From: Pseudoalteromonas rubra
GTDB lineage: Bacteria > Pseudomonadota > Gammaproteobacteria > Enterobacterales > Alteromonadaceae
Assembly (NCBI RefSeq): GCF_005887095.1
Contig: NZ_PNCI01000016.1
Coordinates: forward strand, 1-64,000
Reading direction: 5' to 3'
Length of the DNA: 64,000 nt
Every line of letters starts with the position of its first letter. Within the stretch, counting starts at the first letter, position 1. Positions 26,807-39,797 of this stretch are shown here, piece by piece. The notes below the pieces were generated by a model that did no database searches, was not told where the DNA came from, and was given only the letters and a program-made list of their open reading frames with translations. A program made the position numbers and the translations under genes.

Positions 26807-27214
26807 AGGCTCTGCGTCCAGCGTTTTAAATTGCCAGGTTTGCTGGCCTTTCAGCTGAAGCTTGTTATTCACAAAGGTGACACTGGCGCCTTGTTGTAGC
26901 ATCTCTAAAAACCGCATTTCCCGGGTATCTAAGGTATTTCCGCAAGACTTGCGAGTCATCCCCAGTTGACTCAGTTTGAGCACCTCAGATTCCATGTTGC
27001 CCTCGGCAAAAAACCGATTACAACCTGCGAAGCCAACTACCTGTAGGGCGTCCAGAAATTCGATTTCTATGGGCGAAGCCCCTTTGACAAGACGACCATC
27101 AATCTGAATTAACTGCCAGTGAGAGTGCTTAAGCTGTTCCCTGGTTACCTTCCCTGTACTGGAACATGCCATTAATAATACGCACATCAGGCATAAAAGA
27201 ATGGAAATTTTCAT
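26795..27214 (-). CDS. HslJ/META-domain lipoprotein
   Basis: About 139 residues. Lipoprotein signal peptide MKISILLCLMCVLLMAC with lipobox LMAC, then a META/HslJ domain: HWQLIQIDGR, VGFAGCNRFFAEG and KLSQLGMTRKSCGNT, ending in a beta strand (QTWQFKTL). HslJ of E. coli is linked to novobiocin tolerance; its molecular role is unclear. The frame opens earlier at 27244, but the ATG at 27214 begins the signal peptide. Same strand as, and upstream of, the thi promoter; no operon partner is obvious. Confidence 0.82.
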   Translation of the reverse strand: MKISILLCLMCVLLMACSSTGKVTREQLKHSHWQLIQIDGRLVKGASPIEIEFLDALQVVGFAGCNRFFAEGNMESEVLKLSQLGMTRKSCGNTLDTREMRFLEMLQQGASVTFVNNKLQLKGQQTWQFKTLDAEPLTN

Positions 27215-27312
27215 GGTAAACCAACCGCTTAAAATATAATTCATATTATAACGCCAGGCAGCATGGAAAAGGCAGTAAAAATCTGTAATTTTCTGCCTTT
27301 TTAGTCAAAAAA

Positions 27313-27702
27313 TCAGCCAAAAAGCTGATCTATCTCCTCAGGAAGGAACGGACGTCCTCGTTCATTCACGGAAGTGCCTGTGACAACGGCATCTAGCATC
27401 AGTTTGTTATCCTCTGCACGGATAATACGCTGGATAAACGCAAACTTCAGTTTGCTGACCCGCAATGTGTCAACCTCAACATAAAAAGCGTCGCCTGGTT
27501 TAAGTGAATCCTTGTAGTTCATTTCTGAGCGGATCACTACCAGGTTGATTTTTTGTTCCGCAAGTGCCGCAAAATCGACGCCATTCGCTATCAAAAACTC
27601 ATGCCTCGCATGTTCCAGATAATTAAAATAGACACTGTTATTCACTATGCCCTGTAGATCACATTCGTAATCCCTGACTTTGAAATCAAGCTTAAATGTC
27701 AT
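27313..27702 (-). CDS. Hot-dog acyl-CoA thioesterase (4HBT/YbgC-like)
   Basis: A 129-residue single hot-dog-fold thioesterase. The active-site motif is RDYECDLQGIVNNSVYFNYL with the catalytic aspartate (D15) and the following EHARHEF helix. Members hydrolyse acyl-CoA or acyl-ACP; the substrate is unknown here, with FadM/YbgC-type proteins the nearest by eye. It is monocistronic and divergent from the TonB-dependent receptor gene. Confidence 0.85.
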   Translation of the reverse strand: MTFKLDFKVRDYECDLQGIVNNSVYFNYLEHARHEFLIANGVDFAALAEQKINLVVIRSEMNYKDSLKPGDAFYVEVDTLRVSKLKFAFIQRIIRAEDNKLMLDAVVTGTSVNERGRPFLPEEIDQLFG

Positions 27703-27807
27703 GGCCTTTCCTCTTGACTAAGTTGCCGAATTTATAACACATATTAACTGTTAACTGGTCGGGCTTTTGCTACACTGTGCGCAATCAAAAATGGAACAAG
27801 ATAAGAC

Positions 27808-29889
27808 ATGAAGCTTAAACTTTCTTCGCTTAGCATCAGCCTGTTGGCTGCCCTGTCATACCAAGCCGCTGCTGATGAATCGCTTGCCGCCGCGCCCCTT
27901 GAAACCATTGAGGTCACCGGTGACTTTCAAAGAGAATCTCTGCAAACACTGAGCGCCAGTGCCAGCGTATTGGGTGAAGTTGAAATGACCCATCGCGGCG
28001 CCAGCTATCTGGATGAGTTACTAAACAGCACCGCCAATGTGAACTTTACAGCTGGCGCCTCTCGCGGTCGCTTTGTGCAGATCCGCGGTGTGGGCTTGCG
28101 CTCTCAGTTTGTTGACCCCATCACCCCGAGTGTAGGCATGCTGGTCGATGGCATTAACTACTCAGGTCTGGGTGGCAGTGCGTTGCTGTTTGATATTGAT
28201 CAGGTCACCTTGTATCGCGGTCCTCAGGGCACACGTTTCGGTGCCGATGCTATGGGCGGAATAATCGATCTGCAGTCTCATGCTCCGACTCAGGACACAG
28301 ATCTGAAACTACGTCTGGGCGCCGGAAACTATAACAGTTACGAAGCAGGTCTGGCCGCCGGTACCGGATTGACCGATAACACTGCCGCCCGGTTCAGTGT
28401 GTATCAACGCGGCTCAGATGGCTATGTCGATAACCTTTACCTGGATAAACCAACCCAGGATCAGGAAGAGAGTCTGGCCCGTTTTAAACTGAGCAGCCAG
28501 CTGACAGACGCGTTGACTATGAACCTGGTAGTGCATCATATTGATATCAATAACGGCTATGATGGCTTTACACTGGATAACACACGTAACAGTGTTGCCA
28601 ATCAGCCAGGTAAAGACACACAAAAAAGCGACGCCTTTGCAATCAGTGCGTTGTATACCGGCCTGAGTGCCTTTGATATCGAGCTTCAGGGCACAGGGTT
28701 ACAGGCTGATACTGAGTATAGCTACGACGAAGACTGGACCTGTCATGATGCGACTCAGGCACAGCTTTGCGCCGCCGGGTTGCACCCGGATCACTATGTT
28801 GGCTTTGATAACTATCTGCGTGATCACGAACGTGGCAGCCTCGAGATAAAACTCAAAGACAAGCAAGGCGACTGGGTCATAGGTGCCTATGCACAGCGTC
28901 GTGATGTCGCACTCAGCCGCAGAAACGCAACTTTTAAGTCTCACTATGATGTCTCCAACCAGGCAGTATTTGGGCAGAAAGTCACGCTCCTGAATGATCA
29001 AACCCGCTTGATCACAGGATTGCGTGTGGAGCGCTATGACAGTGAATACACAGACTCCAATGGCTTCACCATAGATCAGGATGACACTATGGTCGGTGGT
29101 AAGCTGGCGCTGGAATATCAGGTGGTGCCACGTACCATGATCTATACCAGTCTTAGCCGGGGCTATAAAGTCGGCGGCGCCAATGGGGAAGCGCTGGCAA
29201 AATTCAAAGACAAAGGCTTCAGCATTCCTGCCTCAGCATTTTCGTTTGAACCAGAATATCTGTGGAATGCGGAATTTGGTGTGAAAGGCCAGTCAGAAGA
29301 CAAAAAACACACACTTGCGGTCACCGCTTTCTATATGGAGCGCGAAGACATGCAGCTTAAACAGTGGACAGTGAGCGGTGTGCAGTTTGCAGGCTTCATC
29401 AGTAACGCGGGTAAAGGTGAAAACTATGGTCTGGAAATTGAGGGCCAACGTGTGTTCACCGATCAACTGACGCTGAACTACAGCCTGGGTTATCTCGATA
29501 CTAAAATTGAAGACTTTGTGACGACTTCGGGTGAAAACTTCGATGGTCGCGAGCAGGCACAGTCACCTAAGTATCAATATGCGTTTTCAGCAGACTACAG
29601 CGTACTGGAAAATCTGGTTGTCACTCTGGGTCTCGAAGGTAAAGACGACTACTTCTTCTCTGACAGTCACAATGAACAAGCACCGAGTCAAAACCTGATC
29701 AATGCCAGTGTGAGCTATTATGGCGAGCAGTGGTCACTCACCGCCTGGGGTCGTAACCTGGCCGACCGTGATGTACCGGTTCGGGGCTTCTACATTATGA
29801 ATGACCCACGCATTGGCTATGAAACCAGTCGCTACGTGCAATATGGTGAGCCGCGGGTCTTTGGCCTGACCTTCACGTACGATTTGTAA
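27808..29889 (+). CDS. TonB-dependent outer-membrane receptor
   Basis: A 693-residue receptor. Signal peptide to about residue 22 (MKLKLSSLSISLLAALSYQA), a TonB box ETIEVTG, and a plug domain with FVQIRGVGLRSQF and VTLYRGPQGTRFGADAMGG. The rest is a 22-strand barrel including SLSRGYKVGGANGEAL. No N-terminal signalling extension is present. The ligand is unknown: no Fur-like box and no transport gene is nearby. Transcribed alone and closed by a bidirectional terminator shared with speD. Confidence 0.92.
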   Translation: MKLKLSSLSISLLAALSYQAAADESLAAAPLETIEVTGDFQRESLQTLSASASVLGEVEMTHRGASYLDELLNSTANVNFTAGASRGRFVQIRGVGLRSQFVDPITPSVGMLVDGINYSGLGGSALLFDIDQVTLYRGPQGTRFGADAMGGIIDLQSHAPTQDTDLKLRLGAGNYNSYEAGLAAGTGLTDNTAARFSVYQRGSDGYVDNLYLDKPTQDQEESLARFKLSSQLTDALTMNLVVHHIDINNGYDGFTLDNTRNSVANQPGKDTQKSDAFAISALYTGLSAFDIELQGTGLQADTEYSYDEDWTCHDATQAQLCAAGLHPDHYVGFDNYLRDHERGSLEIKLKDKQGDWVIGAYAQRRDVALSRRNATFKSHYDVSNQAVFGQKVTLLNDQTRLITGLRVERYDSEYTDSNGFTIDQDDTMVGGKLALEYQVVPRTMIYTSLSRGYKVGGANGEALAKFKDKGFSIPASAFSFEPEYLWNAEFGVKGQSEDKKHTLAVTAFYMEREDMQLKQWTVSGVQFAGFISNAGKGENYGLEIEGQRVFTDQLTLNYSLGYLDTKIEDFVTTSGENFDGREQAQSPKYQYAFSADYSVLENLVVTLGLEGKDDYFFSDSHNEQAPSQNLINASVSYYGEQWSLTAWGRNLADRDVPVRGFYIMNDPRIGYETSRYVQYGEPRVFGLTFTYDL

Positions 29890-29908
29890 TACCAATCCAT
29901 ACCGGTAT

Positions 29909-29938
29909 AAAAAAGGCGCTCAGTGAGCGCCTTTTTTA
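29909..29938. terminator. Bidirectional terminator between receptor gene and speD
   Basis: Stem GGCGCTC / GAGCGCC (29915-29921 with 29925-29931) with a three-base loop, flanked by A and T runs on both sides. Confidence 0.9.
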
Positions 29939-29964
29939 TATTCCAAGCGGACAGTACCAGCTGG

Positions 29965-30768
29965 TTATTCCGGCAGGTTGCGACCGTAGAACACTTCCTG
30001 GATCTCGCGGTTCAGACGCTCGCGGATCTGATCTTCTTCATCTGCATCCAGATCATCTGTTGTGATGCCGAACAAATAGGTGTTCAGATCGGTTTCTTTA
30101 AGCATCATCTTAGTGTGGAACAGATTTTCCTGATACACATTCACATCCACCATGTGATACGCCTCTTTGGTATCTTCAGTCATGTAATTCTGGATAGAGT
30201 GAATAGCATGGTCGATGTAGTGCTTTACGCCATTCACGTCACGAGTAAAACCACGTACACGATAGTCTATAGTCACCACGTCTGATTCCAGCTTATGGAT
30301 CAGGAAATTCAGCGCCTTCAGTGGTGAAATAATGCCACAGGTCGAGACTTCAATATCGGCACGGAAGGTACAAATACCATCATGCGGGTGCGCTTCAGGG
30401 TAAGTGTGCACACAAATATGGCTTTTATCCAGATGCGCAACCACAGAATCAGGTAATGGACCTGGTGTTTCATTACTGTCGAACGTCTGCTGTTCAACCG
30501 GCTCTTCCGATACCAGGATGGTGACACTGGCGCCCTGTGGGTCGTAATCCTGGCGGGCAATATTCAGTACATTGGCACCAATGATATCGACAACATCGCG
30601 CAGAATGTCGGTAAGACGGTCAGCACTATATTGTTCATCGATGTATTCCAGATATTCTTTACGCTGCTGCTCGGTCTTGGCATAGCAAATATCATAGATA
30701 CTAAAGCTTAAACTCTTAGTTAAGTTGTTAAAGCCATGGAGTTTAATTTTATCAAAGGGCTTGTTCAC
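29965..30768 (-). CDS. speD: S-adenosylmethionine decarboxylase proenzyme (long form)
   Basis: A 267-residue pyruvoyl enzyme of the E. coli type. Self-cleavage occurs between Lys and Ser in [13 protein letters not shown] (Ser 116), and the following [16 protein letters not shown] is conserved. It makes decarboxylated SAM for aminopropyl transfer to spermidine. No speE lies beside it. The length matches the class 1a enzymes (264 residues in E. coli). Confidence 0.95.
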   Translation of the reverse strand: MNKPFDKIKLHGFNNLTKSLSFSIYDICYAKTEQQRKEYLEYIDEQYSADRLTDILRDVVDIIGANVLNIARQDYDPQGASVTILVSEEPVEQQTFDSNETPGPLPDSVVAHLDKSHICVHTYPEAHPHDGICTFRADIEVSTCGIISPLKALNFLIHKLESDVVTIDYRVRGFTRDVNGVKHYIDHAIHSIQNYMTEDTKEAYHMVDVNVYQENLFHTKMMLKETDLNTYLFGITTDDLDADEEDQIRERLNREIQEVFYGRNLPE

Positions 30769-30854
30769 GATAGACCCACCTTAAAACGTGAAAATCTGCG
30801 CTGCAGAAATAAAAGTTCGCGGATTTTATACGAAAATAGCGTCTCGAAAAAGCA

Positions 30855-31268
30855 CTATTTTGCGCTGTTTTCAACCACCTCATGGCTGTGGGTAATTTCT
30901 ACTGCTTTTTCAAGCATTAAGGCCACAGAACAGTACTTCTCAGCAGACAATTGTACGGCCCGTGCCAGATGCTTTTCGGCCACATTATTGCCAGTCACTA
31001 CAAAGTGTAGATTGATCTTGGTAAATACTCTAGGCGCACTCTCAGCACGCTCAGCAGTCAGCTCCACAGTGACATCGCTGACGTCCTGCTTGGCTTTTTT
31101 TAGAATGCTGACAACATCCACAGATGAGCAGCAGCCTGCCGACATCAACACCATTTCCATCGGGCTAGGCGCCGCGCTGTCAGCGCCTGCGTCGAATACT
31201 ACGTTATGACCAGAATGAGAGCGACCAATAAAGGTGTCTCCGTCAACCCACTTCACACTTGCTTGCAT
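30855..31268 (-). CDS. OsmC/YhfA-family protein
   Basis: About 137 residues in the OsmC fold. The peroxidase-type cysteines appear as SAGCCSSVDVVSIL (one conserved cysteine of the pair) and later KYCSVALML. The YhfA-like subgroup has unclear substrates; organic peroxide reduction is typical of OsmC/Ohr relatives. The frame extends to 31310 but the ATG at 31268 has GAGGA about nine bases upstream and begins the usual MQASVKWVDGDTF. An 11-bp hairpin lies just upstream. Confidence 0.85.
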   Translation of the reverse strand: MQASVKWVDGDTFIGRSHSGHNVVFDAGADSAAPSPMEMVLMSAGCCSSVDVVSILKKAKQDVSDVTVELTAERAESAPRVFTKINLHFVVTGNNVAEKHLARAVQLSAEKYCSVALMLEKAVEITHSHEVVENSAK

Positions 31269-31297
31269 GTTTATTATTCCTCGAGTTCCTAAAACTA

Positions 31298-31323
31298 ATA
31301 ACACCGCCAATAGGCGGTGTTAT
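31298..31323 (-). terminator. Hairpin between DUF3802-like gene and osmC-like gene
   Basis: Perfect 11-bp stem (ATAACACCGCC / GGCGGTGTTAT) with an AATA loop, followed on the minus strand by TAGTTTT. It probably ends the upstream 122-residue gene. Confidence 0.75.
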
Positions 31324-31350
31324 ATTTGATACATAGCAGCCACGACTGCA

Positions 31351-31719
31351 TTAGTTTATTGCATTGTCGAACAGGTTTTTAACCAGCCCGGCGAATTCCT
31401 CAATAAACTCTCTTTGTTCTTCAGTGACGCGCTGCTCTGTGACGCTGGAGAGTACTTCCTGCAAATCATACACAATGCCGTCAACTTCTCTGACTATCAG
31501 GCTACGTTGTTCGGTCGTCAATCCGGTATGTTGCTCACAGAGGCGGATCACGTGCTCAGCAATCACATCTTCTATTAACTCCAACACCTTAGGTGCATTG
31601 GCTTTCACCACACCCGGCTTCTCAAACAAGGCTAAGTGTTGCGTTAGGTACATGACTAACTCATCGTATCCTTGTTTATCTAAAACCATATATTGCCCAC
31701 CTGAATGTATCAATGACAT
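31351..31719 (-). CDS. Small DUF3802-like protein
   Basis: A 122-residue all-helical cytosolic protein without signal peptide. The pattern LVMYLTQHLALFE, then IVREVDGIVYDLQEVL, then EFIEEFAGLVKNLFD matches my recollection of DUF3802, a family known only from Vibrio, Shewanella and Pseudoalteromonas; the label is tentative. No function can be inferred. Methionine 11 (MVLDKQGYDE) is a possible alternative start. Confidence 0.6.
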   Translation of the reverse strand: MSLIHSGGQYMVLDKQGYDELVMYLTQHLALFEKPGVVKANAPKVLELIEDVIAEHVIRLCEQHTGLTTEQRSLIVREVDGIVYDLQEVLSSVTEQRVTEEQREFIEEFAGLVKNLFDNAIN

Positions 31720-31780
31720 CTCCTATTGATTTAAGCAGAAACTAGTTTTGATTGCTACTTTTGATATTTGCAGACCAACA

Positions 31781-31815
31781 AAAAAGCAGCCGAGTCGAAG
31801 CTTGGCTGCTTTTTT
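31781..31815 (-). terminator. Terminator of the ast operon
   Basis: Stem AGCAGCC / GGCTGCT with a 12-base loop, and T runs at both ends; on the minus strand it is followed by six T and lies 50 bases past astD. Confidence 0.85.
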
Positions 31816-31864
31816 CAATACTAAAGGGTGAGAAAATAAGCGTTTATTCTCTCTGAGTAAGATT

Positions 31865-34379
<2,515 letters not shown>

Positions 34380-34453
34380 GAGCCCGCTTACTCCTCAAAA
34401 AATGTAGATAGATGAGTCGCACACAAGTGCGACCCACATGTCACCGACTGGTA

Positions 34454-35987
<1,534 letters not shown>

Positions 35988-37166
35988 TTAAAGAATTGTC
36001 AATTGCAGGCTTTGTAGTGCTGTTTTTGACAGCAGATCCTGCTCTTCAGTGGTGAGCTGATTAAAGGCGAGCCAGTCTTTAGCTTCATCGGGCTCGAGTA
36101 AATGGGTGTCCTTAAGTACCTGATATTGGGCATAGCAATAGGCCTTGCGCACCACCTGGGTCAGTGGTAATTGTTCAGCGGCATGATTATGCGACTTTGG
36201 CAGATAGCTTTGCGCAAACTCTTCCATCGCCGCATTAAACGGCAAGTAACGAAACTCCATACGCTCAATCAAATACTGTGACACCGTTGCTGAGTGCTCC
36301 AGTAACAAATTACGCAAAAATAACGGATCGGGTTCCAAACCAACTAAGGCTGTATGCAAATCTTTTTGCTTTTTATCCCGGGCGATCTTAACTTTACCCT
36401 GCCAAACACGCTCAAAGGTGCGCAGATACAGGCGTGTCAGGGCAATTTTTCCGACATCCAACAGCATCCCCAGGGTAAAAGCATGCTGCTCTTTCACACC
36501 ATATAAAGGCGCCAATGTCTTAGCTGCAATGGCCGTGGCCATACTCATGTCGCGTAATTTGCGTTTTAACAGTGGAAATGGCTCAGTGGAATGGGGCATC
36601 CAGTGACGCACCGCAAAAGTCGGGATCACCATCTGCAAATTTTCCAGACCCAGATAACGTAATGCCAGCGCCGGTGTGTCAACCTTAACCGCAGTCCCTT
36701 TGGCATTGACTTTGCGATATTGAGGCAAATTCACCAAAGACACTAAATCCCGCCCCATCCAGGACAAATCGTTGATCAGAGGCTCCAATCGGCCAACAGA
36801 CGCCGACTTCACAGCCAGAATATCCAACACGGTTGGCACTGCCTCCTGGATCCCCACGACTTCATGGTAAATCGTGTCCAAATCTTCCAGCTGGGTGTTG
36901 ATAGCCGACTCGATAACCTGATGCAGGTGGGTACTGGCCTTGGCGATATACTTGTGATGACTGGTGCTACGCTCCTGACGCTTTGTGGCCGCAGCAAGCT
37001 CTACCTCCAGCATAGTGCGCTGGGGTATACGCTCACCGAAATTCATATCAAAAGTATGAATGTAGCCGATCTGCTGCTGCGCAAAGTTATGGCTAATTAG
37101 TACATCATGGGCACGCTCTGCCAGAGCTTGTGCGATCCGAGATTGCCTAATGTCTTCAGTCATCAA
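35988..37166 (-). CDS. HDOD-domain protein
   Basis: A 392-residue cytosolic protein with an HDOD (HD-related output) domain at about residues 105-310: IQEAVPTVLDILAVK, PQYRKVNAKGTAVKV and GMLLDVGKIALTRLY. HDOD proteins are signalling or scaffold proteins in response to stress or c-di-GMP, usually without phosphodiesterase activity. The HD catalytic pair is replaced (LLDVGKIA), as in the family. It lies between astC and pabA on the same strand but is probably independent of both. Confidence 0.8.
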   Translation of the reverse strand: MMTEDIRQSRIAQALAERAHDVLISHNFAQQQIGYIHTFDMNFGERIPQRTMLEVELAAATKRQERSTSHHKYIAKASTHLHQVIESAINTQLEDLDTIYHEVVGIQEAVPTVLDILAVKSASVGRLEPLINDLSWMGRDLVSLVNLPQYRKVNAKGTAVKVDTPALALRYLGLENLQMVIPTFAVRHWMPHSTEPFPLLKRKLRDMSMATAIAAKTLAPLYGVKEQHAFTLGMLLDVGKIALTRLYLRTFERVWQGKVKIARDKKQKDLHTALVGLEPDPLFLRNLLLEHSATVSQYLIERMEFRYLPFNAAMEEFAQSYLPKSHNHAAEQLPLTQVVRKAYCYAQYQVLKDTHLLEPDEAKDWLAFNQLTTEEQDLLSKTALQSLQLTIL

Positions 37167-37207
37167 TTATGTTCTTTTTTGGTATTGTCTGGATTACTTT
37201 TTTAAGG

Positions 37208-37789
37208 TTAGAAGCGACTTATAAAGTTATCAAGTAGCTGCAGACCATGCTCGGTAAGAATGGCTTCCGGGTGAAACTGAACACCTTCCAACGCTCGCTC
37301 AGTATGGCATAAGCCCATGATTTCATCTAGTTCACCCGCGCTATTTTGCGTCCAGGCAGTCACTTCGAGCGAGTCAGGCAAACCACTTTGCTGCACCACC
37401 AGCGAATGATATCGGCATACTTCAAATCGCTCAGGTAACCCGTTAAAGGATCCCCCGTCGTTATGCACCAGGGTTGAGGTTTTGCCATGCATCACGTACT
37501 TTGCCCGAACAACTTGCGCCCCCAGCGCTTGCGCTATAGTTTGATGACCAAGACAAATCCCCAGGATTGGAATTTGACCCTGAAACGCGTCAACCACAGA
37601 GAGGGAAATACCTGCTTCATTCGGTGAACAGGGCCCGGGTGAAATCACAATGTGGTCCGGATTAAGTGCTCGAATCTCTGCCACCGACAGAGCATCGTTA
37701 CGATGCACCACAACTTCCTGGTCAAGGCGTTGAAAATATTGCACTAAATTGAACGTAAATGAATCATAATTGTCTATCATAAGTAGCAT
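37208..37789 (-). CDS. pabA: Aminodeoxychorismate / anthranilate synthase glutamine amidotransferase
   Basis: A 193-residue class I glutamine amidotransferase. The nucleophile is in [15 protein letters not shown], the His-Glu pair in [15 protein letters not shown]. It supplies ammonia to PabB (folate) or TrpE (tryptophan); the sequence does not separate the two. The neighbourhood pabA with astC/argD is common in Vibrio and relatives, so pabA is preferred. Confidence 0.88.
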   Translation of the reverse strand: MLLMIDNYDSFTFNLVQYFQRLDQEVVVHRNDALSVAEIRALNPDHIVISPGPCSPNEAGISLSVVDAFQGQIPILGICLGHQTIAQALGAQVVRAKYVMHGKTSTLVHNDGGSFNGLPERFEVCRYHSLVVQQSGLPDSLEVTAWTQNSAGELDEIMGLCHTERALEGVQFHPEAILTEHGLQLLDNFISRF

Positions 37790-37866
37790 ACTGCGCTATC
37801 CTTGTGATTTCATAGTCAAACTTGGTTGGCTGCCTTTTATCATGTCAAAAGGCAGGGGAGCAGCTA

Positions 37867-38508
37867 CTAACCAGCCACCTTTGGCGCAGTCTGTGACTGA
37901 CTCTCTTTTTGGTATCCCGACGCCCCTTTAACGATATATCTGAGCTGCCAGATCAATCGCTCAGTCAATTCTGCGCGCTGCTGAGCATCCTGATCCAAAG
38001 CTTCTGCCCCAGAACTGAATACCAATGTCACCATGGCTTCTGCCTGCATGTAGGCATGATTCGCATCACAAGGGGTTTCGGTTTCGAGATAATGCGACAG
38101 CTCCATAATAAAATGCTTGATCTCTCTTGCGACAGCAGCGCGAAATGCAGGCGAGGTGCCGGAACGTTCGCGCAGCAGCAAGCGAAACTGGTTACTGGAT
38201 GTCTCGATGAACTCCATAAAGGTCAGGACAGAAGTATGGATCACACTTCCGCCCCCTTTGGCAATTCTGCGCCGTGCCTGGCGCATTAGCTGACGCAAAG
38301 TCAGGCCAGCCTCATCGACCATGGTCAATCCCAACTCATTCATATCTTTGAAATGACGATAGAAGGAGGTAGGTGCAATACCGGCTTCCCGGGCCACTTC
38401 GCGCAAACTGAGGTTGGTAAAGCTGTGCTCTGCACTGAGCTGATTAAACGCCGCCTCAATCAGCGCCTGGCGCGTTTTTTGTTTTTGCTGGGCACGAACA
38501 CCTGACAT
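37867..38508 (-). CDS. fabR: TetR-family unsaturated fatty acid repressor FabR
   Basis: A 213-residue TetR regulator. The helix-turn-helix is [20 protein letters not shown] (about residues 33-52), and the remainder is a typical ligand domain. In E. coli FabR senses the acyl-ACP/acyl-CoA pool and represses fabA and fabB. Here it is divergent from a fatty acid desaturase whose promoter carries a FabR-type palindrome, and sthA follows as in E. coli. Confidence 0.9.
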   Translation of the reverse strand: MSGVRAQQKQKTRQALIEAAFNQLSAEHSFTNLSLREVAREAGIAPTSFYRHFKDMNELGLTMVDEAGLTLRQLMRQARRRIAKGGGSVIHTSVLTFMEFIETSSNQFRLLLRERSGTSPAFRAAVAREIKHFIMELSHYLETETPCDANHAYMQAEAMVTLVFSSGAEALDQDAQQRAELTERLIWQLRYIVKGASGYQKESQSQTAPKVAG

Positions 38509-38563
38509 GGTCGCAGTTCCTATAATTTATTAGCTCAGATCAACAATAGGGGCAGTCTAATAC

Positions 38564-38592
38564 TTGACGGCGCAACTTTGAAATACTATTTT
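38564..38592 (+). promoter_or_regulatory. Promoter of the desaturase gene
   Basis: TTGACG at 38564-38569, a 17-base spacer and TATTTT at 38587-38592. The predicted start point falls inside the adjoining palindrome at 38593-38610. Confidence 0.7.
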
Positions 38593-38610
38593 AGCGTACA
38601 AGTGTACGCT
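38593..38610. promoter_or_regulatory. FabR-type operator
   Basis: Perfect 8-bp inverted repeat AGCGTACA AG TGTACGCT, directly after the -10 box and 13 bases before the desaturase ATG. It agrees with the known E. coli FabR site (AGCGTACA...TGTTCGCT type). Bound FabR would cover the start point. Confidence 0.8.
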
Positions 38611-38623
38611 GAGATTTTTAAAA

Positions 38624-39757
38624 ATGAAAAAACCCCCTTTATTGTGGACTAATGTCTTATTTTTTAGTCTGTCCTTTCTTGCTGCGATTACTTTAGTGCC
38701 TTGGTATGGCTTTGAGTATGGCTATACGACCACCCACTGGATTGCATTTGTGGGCTGTATGTTTTACGCCGGTATGTCTATTACCGCCGGCTACCACCGT
38801 CTTTGGGCCCACAAAGCCTACGATGCTCACCCCGTTATCCAGGTCTTCTTTGCACTTGGCGGAGCCTTTGCATTGCAAAACAGTGCGCTGCACTGGAGCA
38901 GCGATCACAGGGTTCACCATGGCCAGGTAGATGACCCGGTGAAAGACCCTTATGCCGCGACACGTGGCTTCTGGTATAGCCATATTGGCTGGATGCTCAG
39001 AGACTATCAGGGCGATAGCTACGGCGATTACAGTAACGCTCGTGACTTGCAACGCAATAAAATTGTGATGTGGCAACACAAGCACTATCTGAAACTGGTC
39101 CTGTTAACGAATATTGGTATTCCTTTGATTTTGGGCCTGGTATTGGGAGACGTATTTGGCATGCTGCTGTTGGCTGGCGTGTTGCGTCTGGTACTTAGCC
39201 AGCACTTTACCTTTTTTATTAACTCTCTGGCCCACATCTGGGGCAAGCGTCCTTACACTGAGAAAAACACCGCCCGGGACAATGGCTTTCTGGCGCTGCT
39301 TACCTATGGTGAAGGCTACCACAACTTCCACCATATCTTTGCCAGCGACTATCGCAATGGCATTCGCTGGTACCACTATGATCCTACAAAGTGGATGATC
39401 CGTGGTCTGTCGTACCTTGGTCTGGCCAGCAAGCTCAAGCGCACACCGATTGAGCGGATCGAAAAAGCCAAGGCAGAAACCTTGCTGAATAAGACTAAAG
39501 TTACCCTGGCGAAATTGCCTTTGGCGCAGGATAAGCTTACATTGTTACAACAAGAGTATGATTTACTGCTGAAAAAGCTTCAGCACTTCTGTGCAGTACA
39601 AAAACAGGTACTGGAAACGAAAAAGCATGCCATGCGTGAACAATGCGAGCAATCAGCCCTGTTAAAACAGTATCAGGAACTGGAACAGGCCTGGCAGACA
39701 CAAAAGCAAGCATGGCTGGCATTAAACTCGAGGTTGTTAAAGGGCGCCACCAGCTAA
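38624..39757 (+). CDS. Integral-membrane acyl-CoA/acyl-lipid delta-9-type desaturase
   Basis: A 377-residue membrane desaturase with four transmembrane segments and three histidine boxes: HRLWAH (about 58-63), HRVHH (about 95-99) and HNFHH (about 230-236), ligands for the di-iron centre. Substrate is likely saturated acyl-CoA or phospholipid acyl chains. After the catalytic core, residues about 275-375 form a charged helical tail predicted by eye to be coiled coil. Repression by FabR at the palindrome upstream would tie it to unsaturated fatty acid supply. Electron donor (ferredoxin) not linked. Confidence 0.9.
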   Translation: MKKPPLLWTNVLFFSLSFLAAITLVPWYGFEYGYTTTHWIAFVGCMFYAGMSITAGYHRLWAHKAYDAHPVIQVFFALGGAFALQNSALHWSSDHRVHHGQVDDPVKDPYAATRGFWYSHIGWMLRDYQGDSYGDYSNARDLQRNKIVMWQHKHYLKLVLLTNIGIPLILGLVLGDVFGMLLLAGVLRLVLSQHFTFFINSLAHIWGKRPYTEKNTARDNGFLALLTYGEGYHNFHHIFASDYRNGIRWYHYDPTKWMIRGLSYLGLASKLKRTPIERIEKAKAETLLNKTKVTLAKLPLAQDKLTLLQQEYDLLLKKLQHFCAVQKQVLETKKHAMREQCEQSALLKQYQELEQAWQTQKQAWLALNSRLLKGATS

Positions 39758-39797
39758 CCCCGAAGCGGCCTCACAAGTCATTATTTAAGGTGAGGCC

